From positions 7,501-71,500 of the forward strand of contig ADNK01001326.1 in assembly GCA_000320545.1 (NCBI GenBank): a stretch of DNA of 64,000 nucleotides, in the 5' to 3' direction. Source of the stretch: Bigelowiella natans CCMP2755. Taxonomy: Eukaryota > Cercozoa > Chlorarachniophyceae. The stretch's first letter is position 1, and every line of letters begins with the position of its first letter. The notes beneath the pieces were generated by a model. The model was not told the origin of the DNA. It did no database searches and worked only from the letters and a program-made list of their open reading frames with translations. Positions 45,287 through 57,639 of the stretch are shown piece after piece. The translations under genes were made by a program, and so were the position numbers.

Positions 45287-45652
45287 TTTATACATATACT
45301 TGCTACTTTCAATTGTTTAGATTCTTCTCATAGCTAAGCTCTCTCAAGGCGAATTCTCAGAACCAATGCCTAACGAGGTTATATTTAATGAACATGATTC
45401 AAAGACAGCTTTGGGATCAGTTTAGATACATTTTTACCCTTGTTTCTCCTTCTGCCTCAGGTTAAAAGATGGTTGCGTTTTGGTGGGGGATTCTACATCG
45501 CAGTATCAATTACAGGATTGATTTACAGCAGTATTCGACATCGGAAATATTTTAAAAATTGGAGGATGAACACGAGCAGTCTAGTCATCGCTCATGTTGA
45601 TAATAAAACCAATCAGCAAGAAGAGGTGAAATTGAAGAAGAAAACTGAATAG
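42340..45652 (+). CDS. Phosphatidylserine synthase (base-exchange type, PSS1/PTDSS family)
   Basis: A multi-pass ER enzyme that exchanges the head group of PC or PE for serine. Exons: 42344-42571 (DDISVKFLYKSYRILALICV, TM1); about 42740-42830 (GPFVRPHPMVWRSF); about 42845-42927 (VLFGVLVLYELALVLLLFQ); about 43357-43466 (ASQIDIFVLAHSLGWVCKAL, then VIRDRLILWHM); about 43715-43790 (SVTWEFVEMTLSYKLPNFAE, CW); 43962-44022 (ILSKIGIWICKYLE); 44238-44290 (EYKWHSVYEYPTFCGKV); 44431-44508 (LQFTPKSWIRVDWDIFRS); about 44795-44905 (FQLIDLNSFFLKRLLWIPTK); 44977-45062 (RQYYVLISHPTYNRVGLHSW); about 45320; and 45460-45652 (last TM, then a Lys-rich tail, TAG). LPNFAECW, FTPxSW and the QLxxLNxFFLK block are diagnostic PSS sequences. 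The start codon is not fixed; ATG 42388 is the first usable Met in the first clear exon. Confidence 0.85.
42948..43042. repeat. Direct tandem duplication, about 43 bp unit, in a PSS intron
   Basis: ATAGTCGTATAGCCAAGGAT and the following TATCATTAT.TGTGAACTACTT occur twice (about 42953-42995 and 42996-43040), nearly identical. Confidence 0.85.
44508..44537. repeat. (GTAG)n repeat at a PSS splice donor
   Basis: About seven GTAG units follow directly after the exon ending IFRSTR, so the 5' splice site sits inside a tandem array of GTAG, each unit a potential donor. Confidence 0.7.
45228..45290. repeat. (CT)n-(GT)n microsatellite
   Basis: About 20 CT units followed by about 9 GT units in a PSS intron. 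Confidence 0.9.
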
Positions 45653-46838
45653 ATGGAGCTACACACCGGGGCTTCGCCACGTTAAATTTATTCTTCTTAA
45701 TGATTGCTTATCAATTATTTTTATGTAAAAGATAAAATCGATCTCCTTCACAGAGCAGAGCTATACCTACACCTTTCAGTGTATTTGCTTCCAATATATA
45801 TTCTGCTTTTTATATGATAATTAATTGCACTTGTAACACAAATTTGTCGTAAATATTTATGTAATATCCATACCGCACACCCTATAAGTTTTGCTGGCTG
45901 CAGATTTATTTATAATCTCATGGAAGATCAACAAAATTTTGGGATTATTAGTAGCTTTCCTCGAAATGAGAGCTGCTATAATCAAATTCACCGTTCACAT
46001 GACGAAGCAGTGAAAAGATACTTCACAATGCATTTCGATTCGATTTATGCACGGCACTCGCGCGTCTCTCTGGTCTCTGTGCATACCTCTAGATTTATAA
46101 CAGCCATTCATAAAGCTAGCATGCCTTATTATTACTTTTACGAACTCCAGTGCATTTGAATGACTGATAGTACGTAATATAATAAGCTGCGCAAGCCTGA
46201 TCTTAGAGATCATGCATTAACTTGATTGTCAATGCATTGTTTCTTCTTATAGTAGCACATGCTGCGCATTGTTACCACATCTGTACATAATATATATAAT
46301 GAATACTTATACTTGTCTGTAGCCGCAGCATTATTGTCAACTACACAAAGATGACAATTGCAAAGTCTTTAATCACTTCTAGACTTCATTGCAGTAACCG
46401 TCTCAGGCTTGTCTCTTGTTATCTTAGGCATTAATTATTGTTCACTGCTGCATTAATTTAATGATAGCAATACCCTAATGATATATTGCTCCGCTAGGCG
46501 ACACAATCAACTAAGCAGCGAATAATGATACGGGATGCGGATATGTTATCTTTTAGTCTATTAGTAGTGCCTCATAGCTCTTCGCGAGCACACAAGGCAT
46601 AGCATTACAGCTTCAACACACTATTAGAATTATTATTATGCTAATACGATTGCGTACGACGATATTGGATACTACACATACACAGCAGTGTCCGTACTAT
46701 GCAACGATTTTATGGTACTACGTCTCAGACTCTACTATGAATTCGCTGTCATTGACTTTTTGATTGAAGCGCACTTGGACATAATCTACATTATGGTGAG
46801 CACAATATGTTGGGTCGACCGGGATGATCTATCGATCG
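45653..46838. other. Convergent spacer between PSS and the Orai-like gene
   Basis: Tail-to-tail spacer of about 1.2 kb holding both 3' UTRs. ORFs at 45920-46213 on both strands are short and unsupported. A degenerate retroelement 3' end lies at 46318-46412 (separate entry). Confidence 0.4.
46318..46412 (+). mobile_element. Highly degenerate non-LTR retroelement 3' end
   Basis: TGTAGCCGCAGCATTATTGT...CTACACAAAGATGACAATTG...CTTCATTGCAGTAACCGTCTC. The order of blocks is that of the family, but divergence is the greatest in the window, implying an old insertion. Confidence 0.45.
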
Positions 46839-47273
46839 TTATGATCTCTTAATTTCGCCTGCAACAGGAACGCCTCTTTCATCACGAAGTGTTCGGTGAG
46901 AGTTTATTCGGGTGATGCCAAGACCACTCCGAATGGGTAATTGCAGCGCCCCGTCTAATGGACTTTGCATGTTGGTAGCTAAAGACTCGACTCTCGATTC
47001 ATATCTTTCGGAACGCTGCCTTGTTGTTTTGATATCATAGTAAGACTCGTCGTTTTCTTTTTTTGGGCCTGGCAAACAGGCTACCACCAACCCTAATGCA
47101 AGGGACACTCCAACAAATGATATAAACGTGTATGCACCCGCTGGAGACTTCAACGCTAATGTGAATCTAGCAAATATAAGGAAGGATATGGCGCATAAAA
47201 GACATCCAGTTCCAATGTAGAACGACATCATCGCGAACCTGAGTGGCAGACGATCTAGATGAGAATAATATGA

Positions 47274-47353
<80 letters not shown>

Positions 47354-48655
47354 CTTTGATTTTCTCATCATAAATTCGACAGATCATAACCTTGCTGGGA
47401 TCTTTAGGTTTTGGTGCCAAAATGCCTCAAATTCCGTCATAGAGATCACTTCTGCGTCCATATGATCTGCCGGGGCTCCTGCTTTCTGATCCATGAAGAC
47501 AGATTTCGAGGGCAGTTGACTAGCATTGTACGAGCATTTTCTACCAAACGCCTTCGTTTTTTCTTCTTTTGGGTCCCTGATTATCGTTGCTCTTCTTGTT
47601 GCCTTGAAGGCCTTCGGTTGACGATTTATTCTATCGTCTGTAACAAGTCGTCTGTTCAGATAGTGACGAGTGAGGTATCTATTAATTTCCCTTCGTTTTG
47701 TACTCAATTTCTTTAGTAAGTCTTCATAATCCTCCGATTTCTTTTTGCTGTCATTATTAGGTATTCCTGATGAGGGAGTAGCAGTAGAGATCCCACCAGG
47801 AACTCCTGATACTCCAGTAGAGACAGGAGCGGGGCGAGGTGTAGGTCGCTCGTTACGTTTGTCCCCGCCAGTCGTGAAATCTTCTTGCATTTTAAACAAT
47901 TGATCCATCACTTTCGTTGCTTTCAGAACCAAATTTGTCACTACAGTTTGATGCTTATTCGTCAATCGATACATAAAGCTCGACATTGCAACGACAGTCT
48001 TGATACACAGAATGATGGAGACAAATAGGAATGCAAATGCCATACCAACACTAGCACTATAGCCTATTATTACAGCGGTGTTCGAGTCGTCTGGGAGTTC
48101 TCCTTCGACAATTACTGCCATACCCGCGGCAAACATAACCGTGGCTGCCAGCAAAAGAGTTTGGTATTGCGCATTCCTTTGATCCCACATGTCTCTATCC
48201 GCCTCTTTCCCAGCTACAATGAGGTCAGAGGTTATATCTTGAAGATGTTGCTCGAGTGCTGCACAAAGAGACACCTATAATTTGAATAAAATATAATGAC
48301 TTAAATTAAGCATCACCATCAAAATAAAAACAGCATCGAGGACCTGATGTAATTTTTGCTCCAATTTGATAGTTTGTTTGTGAAGGTCGCCGGTGAGTTT
48401 AACGCTCTCAGCATGACGCTCCTTATCAGCTTTAACAGATCTCAGGTCCAAAGCCATTTGTTTACGTTCTAGATCAAGAGCTACTCTATGATGTTTTTGA
48501 TCCATTTTTTTGGCGTCAAGGTGATGCTTTTTCTCCTGGCTAGTTGTAAATAGCGCCACTCCAAGGGAGGCCATGTTTATCATGGTCTCGAGTTTAAACA
48601 AACTGCTAGCAAAGCTACCATCTCCCTCATCGTTGCACCCTTTTGTCCAATCCAT
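46839..48655 (-). CDS. Four-transmembrane protein with N-terminal coiled coil, Orai (CRAC channel)-like
   Basis: Exon 1 (48655 to about 48343) starts MDWTKGCNDEGDG and holds a charged heptad-like region (about residues 40-100, KKHHLDAKKMDQKHH ... EQKLHQ). It joins at CAG|GTGTCT to exon 2 (48274-about 47390): READRDMWDQRNAQYQTLLL is followed by TM1 ending AAGMAVIVEGELPD, then TM2 VIIGYSASVGMAFAFLFVSI. A long Pro/Lys-rich loop follows. Exon 2 joins in phase (CCAGCAAG|GTTCGCG) to exon 3: KIPARFAMMSFYIGTGCLLC gives TM3 and TYTFISFVGVSLALGLVVAC-like TM4, ending GEIKRS. TM1 V-I-V-E-G-E-L aligns with the Orai pore V-A-M-V-E-V-Q-L, whose Glu is the Ca2+ selectivity filter. Four helices, a soluble loop between TM2 and TM3 and a basic segment before TM1 also fit. 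Similarity is short, so the function is a proposal. Confidence 0.5.
47277..47352. repeat. (TA)n-(TG)n microsatellite
   Basis: About 16 TA units (47278-47309) and about 15 TG units (47320-47350) fill most of the last intron of the Orai-like gene. Confidence 0.9.
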
Positions 48656-49357
48656 TTTTTCCAGCTTTTTCGCAGGCTTTAACCCGTGGATGTAGACTGG
48701 ACGATTAAGCGGTAATTAAGAGTTGAAGACTCTTTAGAGCCGTTGAGAGGAAAGTGGTAGCGACGCCAGACGTAGATAAATAACAAACACTAACAAAATG
48801 TGGTGCTACTTATATAATCCTTTTTATTCCATTATTCATTCAACGTGTCAATGGTTATTCTTGATACAGAAAGTTCCTTCCACCCAACCAGAGCCGCCTC
48901 CTCCCCTCTTCGTGAGGTGGTTGTTTTCGAAAACTGGTGAATGATGTTTATGAGGTACGTGGTTTGTCGTCTCATCCTAATGCCCTATGTTCTTCCCCTG
49001 CATCGTCAATATGCTCGATTCTTCTTCTTTAAGCTTCTAGAGTCCTGTTCAATGTATGTCGTTCATTGGTAATATGCTGGGTTTCATCAATCATAACTTG
49101 TTGTTATTTTACCTGTTGTTGTTGTTGTTGTTGTTGTTGTGCATTATTGTCAGGAGAATAACTACAACAAACAGTGGCACAGTTGTAGTAGTGTAGTGCT
49201 GTGCATTACATGAAGAGAACAAACAGCACAAGAATCATCAAAACTCATAAGGAAGAAGCACAAGCACAAGGAGGAGGAGGGGAAGGACACACACCAACCA
49301 TCATACCTCCAAAGGCATCACCCCCATCCTTTTAAAGTCAAGGCATTTTGAGTCATA
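48656..49357. promoter_or_regulatory. Divergent intergenic region (Orai-like / CD36 family)
   Basis: A 700 bp spacer between two gene starts, with a (TTG)n run at about 49116-49140. It should carry both promoters and 5' UTRs. No named element recognised. Confidence 0.4.
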
Positions 49358-49888
49358 ATGGGATGCCAATGCTGCTGCTCCGATCAGCCCAAGGACAAGG
49401 AAAAGTGCTGTTGCTATTCTGGCATAGGTGCCTTCTTAGTTCTACATAGGTGGCATTTGCGAGTTAAATTTACGTAATTAATTATGGCAGGTGTGGGTGC
49501 CTTCGGGATATTCGCCATTCTTTTTGGGATCTTCTTTTCTCGGTTCATCCTGCAGCAGTTTCAGCATGAACTCCACCATTCATTGCGGTAGTAGTGCGAG
49601 ACTAAAATCATAACCGCACACGCACAATGTATATTTTTTGAAAAACATCCGCGAGTACAATTTTAAGATGCGCAACATGTGCGTCGCACCTTTTATCGTA
49701 AGTATATTTGGATTGTATACTTATATCATCAATTGATTTGTTAACTTGTTTTGGTGCTGTTTGTCCTGCGCTGCGATTGTCTTGTGATATTGTGATAAAT
49801 TGTTGTTATAGGCTGCAGACTCCAGAAGAGGATCAAACCCTTTATAACCACTGGGCCAATGATAACTATGATGGAGCCTCTCCTGAGT

Positions 49889-49941
<53 letters not shown>

Positions 49942-50671
49942 TATTTGCAGTACCACCATTGTGCGTGTATAGGGCTTATTTAGGTCATGCCAGTCAACCA
50001 CAAGATTTGTGTTATTCTTCGCTCAATTTTCTCTTCTGTTTGCTCCTCCACATGTTGCATCTCCCTTGGCATCACCTGATTTAAAAACCTTTGGGCAATA
50101 TTATCTAGACATTGGTCCTACTGGATGTTCAATGTAACGAATGCAGATGATGTCATACTGAATGGCGCTGCTCCAATTGTCAACGAACACGGACCTTATG
50201 TGTACCGAGAATTTCATGTGGGGAATCTACCACCTAGATAGTGTGACTACTACTAACTACTACTACTACTACTTTAACAACATATGATGCATGAACTTAA
50301 ATAACATATGATGATGGTGGTGACATTACTGTCCTTCGTCGATGATCTGCAATCCCCTCTTGCTCTGGTTGTCTGTTACTATTTGACGTCATTATCAGCT
50401 TCGCTACAACGTGACATTTGCCGATGATAACAACCTTATCACATATAACGAGCAGTCCATTTATGCATTTGACAAAGCGTAAGTTTGGATAACTTATTTC
50501 CTTGACTCATAATCTAATTTAGATATCAATTTTTACTTGAGTGTGTATGCCTAACACCTCCTCGTCCCCCCTCTAGATTGTCGTGTTCCACGTGTAATGA
50601 GAATGACCAAATCGTTTCTCTTTATCCAACTTACATCACTCTCATCAAGGAGGTAGAAGAAGAAGAAGAAG

Positions 50672-50702
<31 letters not shown>

Positions 50703-50861
50703 TGTCGTTGAATCTATATTTTGATTTATCTTCTACCAGCTAAAGTTTCATCGGCGGTGATTGTTTTGTTTTGTTTCTCAACCATCTTTTTCAACTCTGG
50801 CACCAGATAATTTACCTTTCGCAACCATCATATTAACAACGTATACATTGAACTCACACTC

Positions 50862-50900
<39 letters not shown>

Positions 50901-50905
50901 TATTG

Positions 50906-50942
<37 letters not shown>

Positions 50943-53373
50943 TATGTGTTAGATTGTTAGCCTGTAATGCTAAATATAATATATATATATATATATATAT
51001 ATCTAACAGGCGGGAGATCAGTTGAGTTCGGAAGCGCTATTAATGTCTCCATTTGTGAATCTGACGTTGGTGTCACTGAGCAGAGTGGCAAAGGCGACAA
51101 ATGCGTGCTCCTCTGACGTTGAATGTAATCAAATGGCTATGAATCACTTCATCACAGCCGCTGGTATTCCCGGTGTGGTACCACCTCAAACAAGCGTCAC
51201 ACAGGCCAAAGACTTCAAGGCTAAGCTTCCTGATCTTGGACTTGAAATTTTTGCACAAATTCTTGACCTCCTGCCGATTCCACCCGAAATATCTCTCTCC
51301 GTTGCAAACGTTAAGGTGGTAATCAATATGGTGTGTGCTACTGCTACTATTTGAAGAGGAGGAGGAGGACCAAGTGATAATAAGTACATTAATAAGTCCT
51401 ACTTGTACTTATTATGATGATACACATTATTATCAGGTCAGCGAGGATTTTATCCAGCATGGGGCCTACGCTTGGGCATTTAACTCTTCTTCTTCTTCTT
51501 CTTCTTCTTCTTCTTCCTCTGGCTTCTCATGCGCCATGGGTTCACAGAAAAGCCCTGATCCTGATATGGGTTGCATCACCTTCTTTCTAGATTCGGTATA
51601 TTACTCCTTCCTCTTTCTCTTTCTCCTTCTCTTTCTCCTTGATGATATTGATGAAATGACTGTATAATAATGAAGACACTTGCATATATACAAATACTAC
51701 TACTACTATTCGTTCATAATATATCACGTACAATGTTGAATATAATGTCATGGTCGATCATCGTTTTTGCTACTGCTACTACTACTACTTCTTACTATTG
51801 TTTCTTCTACATCCACATCATCATCTCAGTTCTTGCTACAAACGTTGGACAAAACCTTTCCAGCTATTTCGGCATCTGATGCTGGAAACTTGACTACGCA
51901 CTTTATTACCCTTGGAAGCTCATTACTACCTGCATTATGCGATCTGGCAGGAGCTCTTCACCCGAATCAAGGTGCCTGTGGTTATAGGAAAGGTACAACA
52001 AAGTCTTGGCTCTTTCAGGTTGTTCTTCTAGTAGTAGGAGCAGCAGCAGTAGTAGTAGCAGAGATGATGATGATGATGATGGTGATGGTGGGTTATTATT
52101 ATTTTAATACATTTAATATTATTCTATACTTATATACTTATTCGAAGTCTTCGTCTTCTTCTTCTTCATAATTACCTTTTGCCTCTAGAGTCCATCTTTA
52201 TTATGTATCATCATCATCATCGTCGTCGTCATCATCATCAACACCATGATCCCTATTCACCATCATACATACTGCAGCTGGATGACCCCTTTTTACGGTT
52301 CCAAGATGCCGCAGCAAGTGGTGGTCAAGATCCCGGATTCGGAAGCTCTATAGCCAATACAGCTTTTTTTGCAAACTCGAATGCATCAAATGTTGCTGCG
52401 AGTTGGAAGGAGAATCAATTCTTTACCACTACCCAAACGGGCAAGGTACAAAAAAGAAGAAAAGACATATTTTGAGTAAGTAGTAGTAGTTCTATTGATA
52501 GTTGGGACGATGCAAGTTGATAATCCCATCCATCCAAATATATATTTCCTCCTTTTTCAGAAGGACATAAACAAAATAGACGCTGAGGTCGGATATGAGT
52601 CAAATTTCCGCATACTTCCTCAGTATGAGGACTCTAACACCACCGGGTAGTGCTAATAATAATTAAATACTAGTAGCTGCATACACTACTTTGTTACATA
52701 ACACGACGGTAACAACAGAAAATCATGATGATAATGATAATTATATAACATTATAGCCACCTTTCACGTTTTTGTGTTTCCCTGACCTTGTGAGTAATGT
52801 TATTTTATTATGATGGATGTCGTTGTTCCCTTCTTCCCTTCTTCCTCCTCCTCCTACTCAGATACTTCTGTGCAGGGCCTTCTCGAATCTGGGGTTCTGC
52901 TGTGGAACAGCCTTTTGGTCCAGGGTCGGCTGGATGGTTTGATTGGGTAGAATCGTTTACGAAAGAGGATCACGCCAAGGTACTGCTAACTAATAGGATA
53001 TAAATAAGGGTTAGGGGGAGAATAACAACAACAACAACAATAATAATAATAATAATACTTGGAAGGAGAAGATAGATGTGAGGGGGGTAATGGGAGTTTA
53101 TAATGTCCTAATATTGATGAGAAGAAGAGCACATAAGGACCGGAGAAATCGTTTTTCCTCTCTTTCATCCCCTCCTCCTCTTCCTCCTCCTCCGCGACGT
53201 GCTTGCTTGATTGATTGATTGATTCATTCATTCATGGATAATAATACGCCAACGACGGCGAAAAAGACGACTTAATGCTAGTAGTCATTGTTACACAGTA
53301 TTAGGGTTGTTCTTCCTTATAATAGAAAAGCACCATGTGTTTGTACAATAAGAACAACAACAGAAGACCCAGT

Positions 53374-53422
<49 letters not shown>

Positions 53423-53539
53423 CCCTTCATTGTTCTTGTGTTCTTTTTTCACATGAATGAATTATTGTGACTGCTGTTGCTGCTGCTGCTTCTACTACTA
53501 CTGCTGCTACTATTGCCTCACGACCACTCATTATTATTA

Positions 53540-53588
<49 letters not shown>

Positions 53589-54645
53589 TCTCCCCCCCCC
53601 TCTCTCCCCCCCCCTCTCCTTATGACCAAGGTGTGGGTAGATGAGATGCTAAGACCTGTTACTCTCAAGTACCGTGAAACCTATCGCTACAGAGGTACTA
53701 CTACTTCGACGTGTGTGTATGTGTATGTATGTGTGTGTGTGTGTGCGCGCGCGTGTGCTTGTCACGTCGTCGTTTGCTGTAGCTGAAGAATGTATTAGTA
53801 GTAGTGCTGGTAGCAACAGTAGCAGCAGGTATAATGTCGGTTGTCGACAGAAATGGATGATAAAAGCGCTTTATCGTTTTACGGCGTCTTCGTTATTACA
53901 GTCGTCGTCTTCTCGTTAGTCCTTGTTGTTCTGTTGAGGAACCCCTAGCTCATATGACTATTAGAATAATTGCTACTACTGTAACGTACTACTACGACGA
54001 CGACGCTATTGCTGCCACAACTCGCTATTGAAATGACGATATCTTACCATGTCTTTATTCTATAGGAATACAGGTTTTCCGTTATGAGATCGCAGATAAT
54101 GAGTTTTCGGTAATGCCCCAGTTTGATATCCACATACCAGGTAGTAGTAGTACTACTAGTAGTAGTAGTTAGTAAGAGAAGTAGTGGCTTGTGCTAGTAG
54201 TGCTAGTTCTTTCTTATATTGTCAACAACATATATTATATAAATTGTATATTCTCGTGTTGTTGTTGTTGTTGTTGTTCTTCTTCTTATTATTATTATTT
54301 TAGGGGTGTTGAACATGACATGCCCAAACCACGGTACCCCGATTCAACTTACCCTTCCGCACTATGCTAAAGCACAGATACCACCCTCGCTCCGAGTACA
54401 AGGGGTAGTAGTAGTAGTAGTAGTAGTAGTACATAGGACGTAGTGTTGTTTGAAGGGAAAATATTTTAGTGATCGCAATTACCATAATCATGATGTTTTA
54501 TGCCACCATCATCTCTATTTGCTTTAAGGTAACGGCTGTGATCCCTGACGAGCACTATTCGGTACTACATAATGAGGATGATCATATAACCTTGACAACA
54601 ACAACTATGATTTGTATCGTAGAGCTGCGATTGTGAATGATTGGT

Positions 54646-54685
<40 letters not shown>

Positions 54686-54850
54686 AACCCAGTAATGATA
54701 CAAATACGTGGTGGTGGTGGTGGTACGTCGTCGTCGTCGTCGTCGTCGTAGTTTTTAGATATAGACCCAATAACCGGAAGCACGTTGATTGGACACGAGA
54801 GACTGCAGATCAACCTCATGCTTCAACCAGAGTGGGTACTTGCGCAGGTA

Positions 54851-54881
<31 letters not shown>

Positions 54882-55843
54882 TGTTACGTACCTGCTGCAG
54901 CTGTTGCTGCTGCTGTTTAGGTGTAGATTATGAGAGGATGGATGGGTGTGGTGGTGGTGATGATGATTATTAGCATGATGGTTAGCATGGCAGCATCATT
55001 ATAGTGCACAGCATACATCCATGTGTTGCTGCATTGTATCCCCTTGTCATATTATTAGGGTGTGTCTCCTAGTAGTTCATTCAACACATCAAAGATACAT
55101 CCAGCTTTGTGGGTGGAGGACTCTGCCCACATGTCTGACCAGGTGATGATGATGATCATGATGATCAGCACGAGGAGGAAATAATAAAGAGAGAGAGAAA
55201 GAGGGGGGGGGGGGGGAGGGGAGGAGAGAGAAAAACACAGAATAATTACAATTCGTTGATTGACTGCAAAATGTCAATTTTACCATTAATGCTCGTGGAA
55301 AGTTCTTACATTCCTGTTGTGTGTGTGTTTTGTGTTGAAATGTGATGCGATTGGTTATGCATGGTGCTTGCAGAATGAACATGATTATAAGTCACAAGTA
55401 TGGTTTGTGCTAAATCTGCACAGGTAATTGGAGTAGTATGAATGTATGGATGTAGTAGTAGTAAAATAAGCTATGATCAGGATGGTGGTGGGCAATTGTC
55501 TACTGTTGAGCAATACCTTAACAATTTACGTGTTGTTTGTATTTTGTGTTGTCAGGGCAATTTTGATATCCTTTCTCACTGTCGGCTCTGTGGCGGTCGT
55601 TACTAGTTGCATCATGTAAGACAGACAAGAAGAACAAAAATTACAAATTGATGACGATCATGATATGACGATCACGAGCGCACCTATGAGCGATTAAGCT
55701 TGATAGCCACAAATCTCTTAGATTGCGCGTAGGCGTTGTTTCAATGTGTGAAAATGGATATAATATTGGTGCATAATATCCGATATTCTGGTTCGATTTG
55801 GTTAAAAATCAGATCATAGTTTTGGAAGTTAGTAGTAGTGGTC

Positions 55844-55879
<36 letters not shown>

Positions 55880-56205
55880 TCTTTTTATCAGCATTTACTT
55901 TCATCTACTATTCTATGCACACATGCACGCACACAAGGAACACACAAATATAATTTATTATAGTACAATGCATACAAATATAGATGCCATTTGGAGGATG
56001 ATTCGTAGTTCTCTGTGCACAATTTCCTTCTTCTCAGTTTTATATCGAAGAATATGATGTCATTAGTATTTCATTTCATAGATTGGCTATTGGTTGCTAC
56101 TACAAACGGAAAATGAAAGATTCTGAGACAAACGGCGATCGAATCAATTACCAAAAATTAGGTGGTTCTTATGCTGCTATGTCAGTGGTGATAGGAAAAA
56201 GTTGA
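49358..56205 (+). CDS. CD36/LIMP-2/SR-B family scavenger receptor
   Basis: A two-pass membrane protein with a large extracellular/lumenal loop that binds lipids or other ligands. Exon 1 (49358-49427) is a Cys cluster (MGCQCCCSDQPKDKEKCCCY), likely palmitoylated. Exon 2 (49491-49587) is the first TM. Then 49812-49886; from 50109 (HWSYWMFNVTNADDVILNGA, then PIVNEHGPYVYREFH); about 50400-50478; 50577-50651; 51010-51315; 51437-51597; about 51830-51970; 52270-52443; 52560-52648; 52862-52980; 53627-53692 (VDEMLRPVTLKYRETYRYRG); 54065-54140; 54304-54403 (VLNMTCPNHGTPIQLTLPHY); 54528-54575; 54761-54847 (DIDPITGSTLIGHERLQINL); 55060-55141; about 55376-55430; 55557-55616 (second TM); and 56083-56205 (cytosolic tail KRKMKDSETNGDR..., TGA). 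GPYVYRE, the ProThr/LPHY block and DIDPITG are hallmarks. About 20 introns, nearly all holding microsatellites. Confidence 0.88.
49892..49938. repeat. (AT)n microsatellite in a CD36-family intron
   Basis: About 23 AT units directly after the donor following 49886. Confidence 0.9.
50652..50702. repeat. (GAA)n microsatellite
   Basis: About 16 GAA/AGA units right after the exon ending ITLIK (50651), at the 5' side of the intron. Confidence 0.85.
53545..53625. repeat. (CT)n followed by C-rich polypyrimidine tract ending at a splice acceptor
   Basis: About 20 CT units, then CCCTCTCTCC and two runs of eight to nine C. It ends at the acceptor ACCAAG|GTGTGG near 53631. The expanded tract itself serves as the polypyrimidine tract. 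Confidence 0.75.
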
Positions 56206-56640
56206 AATTGACCGCATTCGTCTTCTGCTGTAACATTTATAAGAGTGTCTGTGTTTCTGTGTTTGTTTATACGCACCGTTCTCACAGATGCTTCAGTAAA
56301 TGATGGCAGCAAATAGTGCATAGAGCAGGAATATCTTTACGTACGCGTGGAGGGGAAAGCAACGATACGGATAAGCAGATATGTCATCATCATCATCATC
56401 ATCATACGCATCCCCTCGCTACAGTCCTCTACGATGCAGCATATCTGAACAAATAGCAGAGATATATAGCATGCGGGTAATAAGCGATGTTCCACAAACC
56501 CAAAAAAGAGTTTGTCGTTTGTTGCGTGTGCATAGGATGGTATTCCAGCATGGCATATACACAGTTCTTGCATGCTTCCCAATGCTATATGACGTGATTG
56601 TCATGTAAAAGCTTCATAAAGATTCTAAGATATTTGCAAT
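56206..56640. other. Spacer after the CD36-family gene
   Basis: No gene supported. A (CAT)n run at about 56378-56405 creates a poly-Met/poly-Ser artefact ORF. Confidence 0.3.
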
Positions 56641-57450
56641 GTTTGGAGATTTAGCTCTCGGCCAAGCGATGCGATTCGATTCGCGCCGCGTATGTGCGTC
56701 TAATCTGCATGATGATCTAGATGTGCAAGATACGCTAGCACAAGCTAGCTAGAATGTGTGTGCGCATAGCTAGCTAGCTAGATGGAACAAACATGCTAGC
56801 ATGACAACATCATAGCGGAAAAGCTATGTGGTCTACTGGTGACAGCTAATTGATGACTCTAGGAAGTAGAACTGAGAGACCATGGCTAGATGGCGCAGTC
56901 TAGCTAGCTAGTAGTTGTCACTGTCACATGCGTGCGGCTAGATGGCTCCAGCTAGATCTAGAGACAGAGCTCTGCGTGAGCTGCTTGCATTGCCTGGCTA
57001 GCTGGCTACACAGCTGCTAGGCTGACTAGCTGACCCACATGCTAGCATGTGTGTTCACATGAAACAGAACATCCGCCTGCAAAAAAAATTGTGTCTGTTG
57101 TGCAAGCGACAATGATGAATTTGTTGCAACCTTCATGATGGAGGTGGCTAGCTAGGTGGGGATGACTAGATAAATGCACCCTCGCAAAGCGACATTCTAG
57201 CATTGCTAGACTGCTAGACTGCTGCATCATGCCACTCTATCTAGCACTGCATTGCTAGATTGTACTCTCTAGCTCTAGCTAGTGCTGCTGTGGTACATGT
57301 CTCATTTATCATGCTCTAGCATGTCACATCACGTTGTACTTGATCTTATCTAGTTCTAGAGTTATTGGGGGGGAGTTCATATGTGCACAGGGGCACATGT
57401 GCAATCTGTGAATGATCCATGACTGCTACATTAGCTACCTTTTGCCATGG
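56640..57450. repeat. Repeat island 6 (CTAG-dense, no retroelement tail seen)
   Basis: About 800 bp with dozens of CTAG tetranucleotides, including GCTAGCTAGCTAGATGG near 56768 and CTAGACTGCTAGACTGCTGC near 57206. Unlike the other islands I could not find the CATCCGTCTC terminus here. It has no coding signal. Confidence 0.5.
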
Positions 57451-57639
57451 TCATTTGCAAGATCGAAGATGACTAGATGAGGGTGCATACCCGCTTGTTT
57501 GACCCCTTGTGTGAAATGTTCTTCTGCAGCTACGACCAGCGATCTGGTTTGTATGGCTTGAGCGTTTGTGCAGAGCATTACATGCGGCTCGCGCATGTGC
57601 TTCTTGCTGACCTTAAAAGCCCGTGTGCATTGAGGCACA

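Noticed and set aside
45920-46213. Overlapping ORFs of 72-79 aa on both strands
   Set aside because: They lie in a convergent 3' spacer, have no family resemblance, and neither strand has splice partners.
53457-53786. Cys/Tyr-rich 109 aa ORF
   Set aside because: It spans a CTG/CTA repeat, a (CT)n tract and one real CD36 exon in the wrong context. The frame is open only because of repeats.
56337-56608. ORF with poly-Met or poly-Ser start
   Set aside because: It arises from a (CAT)n run. Three frames are open over the same bases and none has recognisable content.
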